Source of the DNA: CAADGU01 sp035444285
Lineage (GTDB): Bacteria > Chloroflexota > Anaerolineae > Promineifilales > Promineifilaceae
DNA length: 64,000 nucleotides
Assembly: GCA_035444285.1 (NCBI GenBank)
Contig: DAOMOK010000001.1
Coordinates: forward strand, 558,001-622,000
Reading direction: 5' to 3'
The notes beneath the pieces were generated by a model. That model was not told the origin of the DNA. It ran no database searches and saw only the letters and a list, made by a program, of their open reading frames with translations. Below are positions 1 to 7,800 of the stretch, piece after piece; position 1 is the stretch's first letter, and each line of letters starts with the position of its first letter. Made by a program: the position numbers and the translations under genes.

Positions 1-2
1 CC

Positions 3-392
3 GCCGGGCAGCGCATGATGGGCATTGGACATCGAGAATACAAGGTAGAAGACCCGCGCGCCCGTGTCTTCCGGCCCATGGCTGAACGGCTGGCTGCCAG
101 CAGCGGCCAGGGGCAATGGTATGAAGTTGCCGCCGAAATTGAGCAGTTGACGCGGCAAGATGATTATTTTGTACAGCGCCAGCTTTTTGCCAATGTAGAC
201 TATTACTCGGCAGTGGCGCTGTATATGATCGGCCTGCCGGTAGATCAGTTCACCGCCCTCTTTGCCATCAGCCGCATTGCCGGCTGGCTGGCCCATGTAC
301 TGGAGCAGTTAGCCGATAACCGTCTGATTCGCCCCAAGGCAAACTACATTGGCCCCGCGCCACGGCCGTTTATTCCCCTGGCTGAGCGATAA
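3..392 (+). CDS. gltA: Citrate synthase, C-terminal part (5' truncated by window edge)
   Basis: This is the last 130 or so residues of citrate synthase, which condenses oxaloacetate with acetyl-CoA to citrate at the entry to the TCA cycle. The reading frame is open to the first base of the window, so the true start lies upstream. The sequence shows the family motif MGIGHREYKVEDPRA, whose GHR carries a substrate-binding His, then FANVDYYS with the catalytic Asp, and FAISRIAGWLAHVLEQ followed by NRLIRP near the C-terminus, all in the usual order and spacing. A methylcitrate synthase (PrpC-like) cannot be excluded from the C-terminal part alone. No partner gene is visible downstream; the next gene begins 36 bp later and is unrelated. 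Confidence 0.93.
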   Translation, partial: AGQRMMGIGHREYKVEDPRARVFRPMAERLAASSGQGQWYEVAAEIEQLTRQDDYFVQRQLFANVDYYSAVALYMIGLPVDQFTALFAISRIAGWLAHVLEQLADNRLIRPKANYIGPAPRPFIPLAER

Positions 393-428
393 AGTGGTAA
401 TTGCGTAATTGCCAACCGAATTACACCT

Positions 429-1769
429 ATGAGAAATCCCCTTTTGTTACTCCTTATTCTCTTTTTGGCTGCGTGTGGTGGAACGGAAACGGCCGTCAAC
501 CAACCCGTTACGCCACCCATTGTCCCGGCGAACACAGTAACCACCGCCGCCACAACCGCGCCTGTATTACCCAGTGCCAGCCCCACCTTATTGCCCACCA
601 ACACGCCGGCTGGCGAACCGGAAGCGCCCACGGCCGTACCCACCGATACCGCTACCCCTTTACCGCCAACGGCGACGCCTGTGCCCCACCAACCCGTGAG
701 CCAGATACAACTGACGCCCATTGTCACAGCCGGGCTAAGTTTGCCGCTGTACCTGACTCATGCGGGCGACGGCCGTCTCTTTGTGGTACAGCAAGATGGC
801 CTCATCAACATCATCCAGGATGGGGAACTGCTGGCCGAGCCTTTTCTGGATATTCGGGGGCGGGTGGGCAAAGAAGCCAATGAACAGGGATTGCTCAGTG
901 TGGCTTTTCATCCCGGCTATGCTCAAAATGGCTATTTCTTCGTCAACTATACCAATCTGTCCTTTCACACGGTTGTTTCCCGGTTTCAGGTGAGCGCCGC
1001 CGATCCCAATCTGGCCGATGCGACCAGCGAAAAAATCTTGTTAACGATTGAGCAGCCCTACGCCAATCATAATGGCGGCCTGGTGAAATTTGGCCCAGAT
1101 GGTTATCTCTACATTGGCATGGGTGATGGCGGCAGCCAGGGCGACCCCCAAAATCGGGCCCAAAACGGCAATAGCTTGCTGGGCAAAATACTGCGCATTG
1201 ATGTGGATGTGGCAGAAGATGTGCCCTATGGCATTCCTGAAACAAATCCTTTTGTGGCCGATAATGGCGTGCGCAATGAAATTTGGGCAATAGGGCTGCG
1301 TAATCCCTGGCGCTTCAGTTTTGACCGGGAAACCGGCGACCTTTTCCTGGCCGATGTGGGCCAGAACCAATGGGAGGAAGTAAATTTTCGTCCGGTGGAT
1401 AGCCCTGGTGGTGAGAATTATGGCTGGAACCGAATGGAAGGCACCCATTGTTACCCGCAGGGCAACTGTGATACGACGGGATTAATACTGCCCATCTTTG
1501 AATATGACCACAGCCAGGGCTGTTCGGTAACCGGTGGTTATATGTATCGTGGCGCACAGTTTCCGGCATTACGTGGTAACTATCTGGTAGCCGACTACTG
1601 TACCGGCTTTATCTGGCGGTTGTTTCCGGCGGGGGACGGAACCTGGGACACCGCCAAAGTGCTGGAAAGCGGCCGTATCATTTCCAGTTTTGGTGAAGAT
1701 GTGAACGGCGAATTGTACGTTGTGGACCACAATGGAGGGGTTTATCAGATTCAATCCGTTGCTGAATAG
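429..1769 (+). CDS. Lipoprotein PQQ-dependent sugar dehydrogenase (GSDH/YliI-like)
   Basis: This is a predicted membrane-anchored, extracytoplasmic aldose dehydrogenase of the glucose/sorbosone dehydrogenase family, a six-bladed beta-propeller that usually uses PQQ. The N-terminus is a lipoprotein signal: a hydrophobic stretch ending in LAAC with the lipidated Cys at residue 16. A Thr/Pro/Ala-rich linker follows to about residue 95, then the propeller to residue 446. Family signatures include DGRLFVVQQDGLI, VAFHPGY, NHNGG followed by GYLYIGMGDGG, and LRNPWRFSFD. It is followed immediately by a paralogue with the same domain, suggesting tandem duplication. No PQQ biosynthesis gene is in the window. 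The ATG at 429 is chosen because it gives the lipoprotein signal; no strong Shine-Dalgarno sequence precedes it. The substrate is unknown. Confidence 0.88.
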   Translation: MRNPLLLLLILFLAACGGTETAVNQPVTPPIVPANTVTTAATTAPVLPSASPTLLPTNTPAGEPEAPTAVPTDTATPLPPTATPVPHQPVSQIQLTPIVTAGLSLPLYLTHAGDGRLFVVQQDGLINIIQDGELLAEPFLDIRGRVGKEANEQGLLSVAFHPGYAQNGYFFVNYTNLSFHTVVSRFQVSAADPNLADATSEKILLTIEQPYANHNGGLVKFGPDGYLYIGMGDGGSQGDPQNRAQNGNSLLGKILRIDVDVAEDVPYGIPETNPFVADNGVRNEIWAIGLRNPWRFSFDRETGDLFLADVGQNQWEEVNFRPVDSPGGENYGWNRMEGTHCYPQGNCDTTGLILPIFEYDHSQGCSVTGGYMYRGAQFPALRGNYLVADYCTGFIWRLFPAGDGTWDTAKVLESGRIISSFGEDVNGELYVVDHNGGVYQIQSVAE

Positions 1770-1814
1770 AAAATGGGCAATAGCCTGTTATGAAAATGAA
1801 AACCGTTTGGTGCA

Positions 1815-1838
1815 GGCGATGAATCGCCTACTACAAAC
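1815..1838. repeat. Short palindrome with CTACAAA tail (REP-like family 2)
   Basis: GGCGAT-GA-ATCGCC is followed by TACTACAAAC in the gap between the two sugar dehydrogenase genes. The same unit with one base changed occurs at 4805-4828, and a related one lies at 16269-16296. Confidence 0.6.
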
Positions 1839-1860
1839 TATTTACATAGGAGCAGATGTG

Positions 1861-3387
1861 ATGAAGTTACTTAAAGCAGTTAGTGTGATGATGGTGTTAA
1901 CCGGTTTGGTGGCGTTGGTGGTGGCGTTGAATGGTGGGGGGCAAACGGCCGTGTCCGCAGCCACCGCGCCTCAGGCCCCACAAGGTGGCCTTCCACAAGG
2001 TGGCGTCCCCACCATCACCACTTCTCTGGTTGCCGGCAATTTTGCCTACCCGGTAGACATTGCCAACGCCGGCGACAATCGCCTGTTTGTGGTCGAACGG
2101 GCCGGCGTCATCAAAATTATTGATACCGACGGCACTGTTTTGCCGACCCCGTTTCTGAATATCACCAGTCGCGTGTCTTCTTCGCCCAATGAGCGCGGAC
2201 TGTTGGGTCTGGCCTTTCACCCGAATTATCCAACAACACCCTACTTCTATGTCAATTACACAACGGTAGCTATAGATGGTCATGCTCTGGGTGATACCAT
2301 TGTGGCCCGTTTCACCGTCAGCGCCGACCCCAACGTGGCCGACCCTAACAGCCGCCAGGAAGTGATGCACGTGGCCCAACCAGATTGGAACCATAACGGC
2401 GGCGACCTCAATTTTGGCGCTGATGGGTATCTGTACATTGGTTTGGGTGATGGCGGCAGCAGCGGCGATCCGCAAAACCGGGCCCAAAATCCGGCGGTGC
2501 TGTTGGGCAAGATGCTGCGCGTTGATGTGGATGGCGGCGGCGGCGCGCCGGATTGTGATGGCGACGGCAATTACACCATACCGGCCGATAACCCGTTTGT
2601 GGATGGCGCGGGTGGAGCCTGCGACGAAATCTGGCACCTGGGGCTGCGTAATCCCTGGCGTTTCAGTTTTGACCGGCAAACGTATGATATGTTTATTGGC
2701 GATGTGGGACAAGGCGCCTGGGAGGAGGTGAACTTCCAACCGGCCAGCAGCGGCGGCGGCGAAAATTGGGGCTGGCGTTGTTACGAGGGTATGCATCCAT
2801 ACAATACCACCGGCTGCCAGCCGCCAGAGGCGTATGACTTTCCATTTTTTGAGTATTCACACAGCCTGGGTATTGCTGTGACCGGCGGGTTTGTTTATCG
2901 TGGCACGGACTACCCTGTATTGCAGGGTTATTACCTGTTTGCAGATTATGGCACGGCTCGCTTGTGGTTGTCTTATCCGGACGGCAACGGTGGGTGGGAT
3001 ACAACCCAGGTAGGCACAGTGCCCAATGTGAATACACCCAGTTCCTTTGGCGAGGGGTGTGATGGCGAGTTGTATGTGGCGCATTACAGCAGTAGTACTG
3101 GTGCAGTTTACAAGGTTGGGGCCACGGCCGTCAGGCAATCCCTTCTGGGCAGTGGCGGCGACCAACTCAACTATTTGCCACTGGTGCTAAAGGAGGAGGG
3201 TACCCCTTTTCCTGCGACGCCGACCGCCACTAGCACCATGACGGCCACGGCGACCATCACGGCCACGGCGACCATCACGGCCACGGCGACCATGACCCCC
3301 ACCCATACAGCCACGCCGACCGCAACCTTTACACCAACGGCCACTTTCACGCCCACAGCCACTTCAGAACCGCCTGAGTGTAATTGA
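1861..3387 (+). CDS. Secreted PQQ-dependent sugar dehydrogenase, paralogue with Thr-rich tail
   Basis: This is a second glucose/sorbosone dehydrogenase-type beta-propeller, closely similar to its upstream neighbour; both share the NHNGG, GYLYIGLGDGG and LRNPWRFSFD motifs. I start it at ATG 1861, because AGGAG lies 9 bases upstream and the protein then opens with a signal peptide (MKLLKAV plus a hydrophobic segment). An in-frame upstream extension overlapping the previous gene is judged non-coding. The propeller covers roughly residues 45-430. The C-terminus carries NYLPLVLK, a motif also present as IYLPLVFK in the secreted protein at 38202-39077, then a Thr/Ala/Pro-rich tail of about 55 residues. 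Part of that tail is encoded by three exact-length 18-bp repeats. The tail may be a wall or surface spacer, which is inference. Predicted location: outside the cytoplasmic membrane. Confidence 0.88.
   Translation: MKLLKAVSVMMVLTGLVALVVALNGGGQTAVSAATAPQAPQGGLPQGGVPTITTSLVAGNFAYPVDIANAGDNRLFVVERAGVIKIIDTDGTVLPTPFLNITSRVSSSPNERGLLGLAFHPNYPTTPYFYVNYTTVAIDGHALGDTIVARFTVSADPNVADPNSRQEVMHVAQPDWNHNGGDLNFGADGYLYIGLGDGGSSGDPQNRAQNPAVLLGKMLRVDVDGGGGAPDCDGDGNYTIPADNPFVDGAGGACDEIWHLGLRNPWRFSFDRQTYDMFIGDVGQGAWEEVNFQPASSGGGENWGWRCYEGMHPYNTTGCQPPEAYDFPFFEYSHSLGIAVTGGFVYRGTDYPVLQGYYLFADYGTARLWLSYPDGNGGWDTTQVGTVPNVNTPSSFGEGCDGELYVAHYSSSTGAVYKVGATAVRQSLLGSGGDQLNYLPLVLKEEGTPFPATPTATSTMTATATITATATITATATMTPTHTATPTATFTPTATFTPTATSEPPECN
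3238..3291 (+). repeat. Three 18-bp in-frame tandem repeats in the dehydrogenase tail
   Basis: Units at 3238-3255, 3256-3273 and 3274-3291 share the core ACGGCCACGGCGACC and encode repeats of (M/I)-T-A-T-A-T. Because the unit is a multiple of three, copy number can change without a frameshift. Confidence 0.85.
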
Positions 3388-3420
3388 GTAATTGAGTAAT
3401 TGGGTAATCGCGTAATTGCC
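3381..3420. repeat. 8-bp tandem repeat (TAATTGAG family), five units
   Basis: Five consecutive octamers, TAATTGAG twice, TAATTGGG, TAATCGCG and TAATTGCC, start inside the stop region of the dehydrogenase gene and run into the convergent gap before the Rieske gene. Related arrays lie at 15486-15509 and 44927-44968. Confidence 0.8.
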
Positions 3421-3423
3421 CAA

Positions 3424-3768
3424 TTACATCTTGACTTTGACACGGCCGTCGCTTTCTTTCACTTCAAACATCTTCAAGCGGTAGTTTTCGTCGGTCGGCC
3501 AGAGGATACGGCCGTTACGCATATCAAAACAGTATTCGTGGTCAGGGCAGGTGATCTTGAAGCGGCTTAGCCAACCATCGCCCAGGTTGGCGGCAGCGTG
3601 TGGACATTGGGCGCTAAAGGCATGGACGCGCCCTTCGTAACGAGTGAGCAGCAGTTGACGGCCGTTGATGGTTACGGCCGTCAGTTCTCCCTCTTGCACC
3701 GCGCCCGCTGCCACCGTCTCAAAATAGCCGTCTGCATCCGGCGTCGCCTTGGATTTGAATAGCTGCAT
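3424..3768 (-). CDS. Rieske-type [2Fe-2S] ferredoxin
   Basis: This is a small stand-alone Rieske protein of 114 residues, probably a soluble electron carrier. It shows both cluster-binding boxes: CPHAAANLG (Cys-x-His) near residue 56 and CPDHEYCFD (Cys-x2-His) near residue 75, with the typical 16-residue spacing. The remainder fits the small beta-sandwich fold. There is no transmembrane segment or signal peptide, so it is not a bc-type Rieske subunit; it resembles nitrite-reductase small-subunit or dioxygenase ferredoxins. The ATG lies 7 bases from a moderate GGAG-type site. It is the last minus-strand gene after the putative conflict locus, but a 155-bp gap with a heptamer repeat separates them, so co-transcription is uncertain. 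The partner oxidoreductase is not visible. Confidence 0.9.
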   Translation of the reverse strand: MQLFKSKATPDADGYFETVAAGAVQEGELTAVTINGRQLLLTRYEGRVHAFSAQCPHAAANLGDGWLSRFKITCPDHEYCFDMRNGRILWPTDENYRLKMFEVKESDGRVKVKM

Positions 3769-3780
3769 TTATCTCCGTTT

Positions 3781-3815
3781 GATAACCGATCACCGATCAC
3801 CGATTACCGATTACG
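3781..3815. repeat. 7-bp tandem repeat (GATTACC family), five units
   Basis: The units read GATAACC, GATCACC, GATCACC, GATTACC and GATTACG in the gap upstream of the Rieske gene. The 155-bp gap 3769-3923 holds nothing else that I can recognise. Confidence 0.85.
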
Positions 3816-3923
3816 GGCCACCTTCCGCCAACAGCGCCTCAATCGCCGCCTCTGCCTCTTTGTCTGACCCTCTGGTGAATTCGCCAATATGCACGTAGCT
3901 ACACAGTCACCCTGTCAACCCCA

Positions 3924-4655
3924 TCAGGCCCGCCGCAGCCGTTTCAGCACAAACTTCGTGGCTGCCCCCGCGCTTTTGGCGATGATGGCGTTGGTGAAGA
4001 GATTGGTAATGCCTTCTACGGCCGTTGGTACCATATCCACTACATCTTGCACCAGTTCAGCCACTTTTTCATCATCGGCCGTTTCCCCTTTGGCCGCCTC
4101 CTCTTTCAATTCATTCACTTTGGCCACCGCTTCCGCCTGCTGTCCGGCAGGAGCCTGCTGCGCCACCTGTTGCAGCAGCGGCGCAAAGAGTGCAGTGAGC
4201 TGCTCCGGCGGAATGCCCTGCTGAATGTGAACTTCGGCGCGGGCATGGTCGCCGATGGCAATGCCCTGCCCAGAGGCCGTTATCTTGTCGCGCCCCACAA
4301 TATCCCCACCTGCCTTGTCCCCATAAACAAGATCGCCCTGTACAATCGTTTGCCCGGCGCCGGCCGTGGCATCACTCCAGGGGCCAGATTTGGGCAGTTG
4401 AAAATCTGCCGGAACAGGCGGCCAATACCGGCCAGGGCGTTCCGTCGCTGCCAGCGTCACCAGTTCTGGCAGCCGTCCCTCACGCGCCAGGCGCAGCATG
4501 AGGCCGCGCAGTTTGGCGGGCAATACTTCGCCGCCGGGAATACTTTCGTCGTTAATGTTCAGGAACAGACACAACTGGCGGAACTCTTCCAAGTTGAAGC
4601 TTTCCACCAACAGGTTGTGCAGCATGATCAAATAGGGTTCGGTACTGTTGCTCAT
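3924..4655 (-). CDS. Effector-associated-domain (EAD) protein with GDK repeat motif
   Basis: This 243-residue protein begins with an all-helical segment (residues about 8-75, containing EEFRQLCLFL and KLRGLMLRLAREGRL) that resembles the death-like effector-associated domains linking components of bacterial STAND and caspase-like systems. Around residues 100-145 is a repetitive beta segment, QGDLVYGDKAGGDIVGRDKI then GIAIGDHA. The N-terminus of the FGE-like protein at 10932-11972 has nearly the same segment. The C-terminal half is helical and Ala-rich, ending in a basic LKRLRR tail. I start at ATG 4655, which has AAGGAG at the right distance; the longer frame would read through a palindromic repeat. 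It lies in the same orientation as the STAND gene, 177 bp downstream of it. It is probably an adaptor or regulator of the same module; the biochemical role is unknown. Confidence 0.72.
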   Translation of the reverse strand: MSNSTEPYLIMLHNLLVESFNLEEFRQLCLFLNINDESIPGGEVLPAKLRGLMLRLAREGRLPELVTLAATERPGRYWPPVPADFQLPKSGPWSDATAGAGQTIVQGDLVYGDKAGGDIVGRDKITASGQGIAIGDHARAEVHIQQGIPPEQLTALFAPLLQQVAQQAPAGQQAEAVAKVNELKEEAAKGETADDEKVAELVQDVVDMVPTAVEGITNLFTNAIIAKSAGAATKFVLKRLRRA

Positions 4656-4673
4656 CTGGTTCTCCTTCGTAAA

Positions 4674-4722
4674 TGTAGGGCGATTTTCCAAATTGCGGCT
4701 CGATTTGGAAAATCGAGCTACA
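4674..4722. repeat. Palindromic hairpin in the EAD gene leader (REP-like family 2)
   Basis: CGATTTTCCAAAT (4681-4693) pairs with ATTTGGAAAATCG (4702-4714), and outer TGTAG (4674-4678) pairs with CTACA (4718-4722). It lies 19 bases upstream of the EAD protein's start codon, so it would be in its 5' leader if transcription begins upstream. Confidence 0.7.
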
Positions 4723-4773
4723 ACTTACATTCATTGTGGTGGGCGGCTGCCCATGTCGTCTCCTCTGAAAATA

Positions 4774-4828
4774 GTTTGTAGCAGGCACTTTAGTGTCGTC
4801 AGAAGGCGATAAATCGCCTACTACAAAC
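4774..4828. repeat. Imperfect palindromic repeat ending in CTACAAAC
   Basis: GTTTGTAGCAGGC at the left end is mirrored by GCCTACTACAAAC at the right end, and an inner GGCGAT-AA-ATCGCC sits at 4805-4818. It lies between the STAND gene stop and the EAD gene and may be a mobile REP-like unit or a transcriptional boundary. Confidence 0.65.
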
Positions 4829-4832
4829 CCCA

Positions 4833-7800
4833 TCATGGCGAGGCAATGCGCAGGGTGAGCGTATACAATTCGGCGCTGCCCGGCCGGCCCACCAGGATGT
4901 AGTAAACGCCGTCTTCGGGCAGTTCAAAATCCTGAATGCGGGCATCAAAACTACGGGGGCCATCGCCGCTGTCATCATCCTCTATCAAAATCATGCCGCT
5001 TGGCGCAATGAGAGTCAGATACGGGTCAAAGAATTCGTTGGGACTTTCCAGGTCTATGGTCACGCGATCCCCCGCCCTGCCGGTGAACTGCCAGAGCAAG
5101 TTATCGAGCGTCGTGGAAACTGCTGTGCCCACGCCTGACGCTTCGTCCACAATGATGGTTGCGGGAGGTAGACTGTCCTGGGTTAGTGTCAGGTCGTAAT
5201 TTCCCGACGAATCATCATAAGTCCCTACTTCAACATAATAGGTACCGGCCTGATAAAGTGACACCATATCCGTATTGCCACGCCGGTTACCATAGCCGAC
5301 TTCTGCATACCCCCATTGATTCCATAGCCCGTCATGCAGGGCCAGATAGGCGTTCAAATTGTCATCCGCCGTTGTGAGGGTAATAGATACCACATCGCCT
5401 GCTTGAGCTTCAAAGGCCCATACTGTGCCATCTTGCGTGTGGGCGGTTTCTGTTTGATTGGGTGTTAACGGCCGTGTCGCCCGCTCCTCTACCGACAACT
5501 CATACACCCTATTTCCGTCCCCGCTGCTGCCGGTCTGGATGAAATAAGCGCCGGTTTCAGGAGCAACAAATAGGGAAATCTCGGCCGGCAGCCCGGCCTC
5601 ATACCTGTTACCGTCTCTCAAATAGTTACCATTCGCATCCAAAAGTGTCAGAAAGACAGTGTCCTTATTATCGGTCGGTCTCATTGTCACCGAAATAATG
5701 TCTCCGGCCTGCAACTCTAGTTGCCAGAGCGGCGTTGTAGCCGCATTTCCAGAAACGGCATCACCCAGAGCCAACATGGGCAGATTCCGGGCCAACGTCA
5801 GCACATAAGCGCCGGAACTACCGCCATAACCAGAGGTACTAACAAAATATGTTCCGCTTTCCGGCAAAGACAGGACGATGAGGGAGTTCAAACTGCCGCC
5901 GGAGTCATCGTTGACGGCAATAACCGCGCCCTGCTCGTCCAATACTCTCAGAAACGGGTCCAGCCTGGATTCCTCGGCATTCATAGTGAGTACAACCACT
6001 TCCCCTGCCTGGCCATCAAATCGCCACATAGGGTGCCTTTCAGTGTTTGACCGTTGTGGCTGGTCAAACTGGACAGCCCGCTCCGCCATAGCGATGAGCA
6101 ACTGGCATGATTCCGCAACGTTGATAGTGAAACACATGGTATTGTACAGGTTGGTAAGTTTTTGCCGGAAAATGGGCTGTAGTACCGATGGCAGGGCTGT
6201 AATCTGTGGTGGAAGTGTTTGTAACTCATCTAGCGCCGTTTCATGGTCGTAGTTCTCACGGAAGATGTTGGTAGAAACGCGGCGCAAACGGGTGACCATA
6301 TCTTGCAAGGCTGACCGGTCTAAAATACTAGCCTCACTGCTCTGGTACAGCGAAACCATCTGGTTAATGCAGTTGCCCATGGCGGGAGCATTATCCTCCA
6401 GGATGTGTTGTGCCAAAGTCTGTAAGCCCCAATTCTCAAAACTGCTTTCGCTGGGTAATGTTTCCTGTGATTCCTGGGCATAAGCATATGCCTGGGCAAA
6501 GATCACGGCGGCTGTTTCCTGAGCGGTCCTGTTGCACTTTCTTAATTCGATGGCGGCCTCATTCAGTTTCTCTTCAGCAAAAGAGATGTCCAGCCCGTAG
6601 TCCAGGCCATAAAGAGTACAGGTGTCGGTGTACAGGTCTTGGGCATACACTGTGTCAAAGTTGAGGGTTGGAAAAGCGGTGCGCCACTCAGTAGCGGTGA
6701 GATTTCGGCCAGCCAACCCGCAGGCGATGGCCGGCCAATCGGCAACGGCCGTGTTATACCAGATGAATTGGTTGCTCTGATTGACGGTAACAATGGCGGG
6801 CGGATCAAGGATGGGCTGCACGGCCGTTAAGCCCGAAATTAGCTGTTGTGGCGTGCCCAGTTGTTTGATGTCCAGGTCGCTATTCTCCCGACGTACCTGC
6901 CACCATTGCAGCCAACCATTGCAAGCAGGGCAATCACCTTGATTCGCGGCGGTAAACAAGAACCCTGTGGACGGGTCTTCACCGGGCAGGTAAGCAATCG
7001 TATGCACCGGCTGTTGCGGCAACGGAACAGAATCGGGGTTACATTGCTGCGCTCGGAAATCTATAGTGAGCAAATTTTGCTGATCGTGCCAGACCAGCCG
7101 GGAATCGCCGCTCAGGAATGTCAGTGATGTCGCGTCATTGGCTCTGGGTTCACATTCCTGGTTCACACGCGCCAGGCTGCCCTGGCTGTCCATCTGCCAC
7201 AATTGCAGGCTGCACACCTGCTCCTCTCGTGGGGGAGGGCTTGATGTGGGTGTGGGCGTGGCAGGTATAGCCGTGGCCGCGGCCGCAGAAGTGGCGGTAG
7301 ACCGGCAGCGGATCACAGCTAAACGGCGGCCATCCTGACTCAGAGCCAAGGCGTTGATTGAACCACCCTGGTTATCAGGCAGCGTGGTGAAACTGAGTTC
7401 TAGTGGCTCTTGTGAAGAGAGCGCAGATGGAGAGGGAGCCTCCATCCAGGCGATCTCGCCGGCATCGTTGCTAAATACGAGCGAACGGCCGTCCCCGCTG
7501 ACAGCGACATGTTCAATACCCTTATCGGGCAAGGTAACGGTCACTAACGCAGAGTTAGACAAGACCCAGAGTGACCGGGCGACCGGGAAATATTGGTCCA
7601 CATTGCTGAGTGGGACATCGGTTAAATTTGCCTGAAAAACCACCTCACCAGCCTGGCTTAAACTGGTGGATTCGTTCAATGCAGATAAGAGGGCGCTGTA
7701 TACAAAATTCTGGGTCACCTCTTTTTCAATTTGATCAGCGCCGCTGGTGGTTACGGCGGCGGCCTGTTTCTGGGCCTCAACAGCCAGCAGCAATCCGCCG

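Noticed and set aside
1720..1860. N-terminal extension of the second sugar dehydrogenase
   Set aside because: It overlaps the upstream gene and a palindrome; the ATG at 1861 has a Shine-Dalgarno and gives a signal peptide.
4047..4781. Plus-strand frame opposite the EAD gene
   Set aside because: It lacks a start site and crosses the palindromic repeats; the minus frame has the domain and the Shine-Dalgarno.
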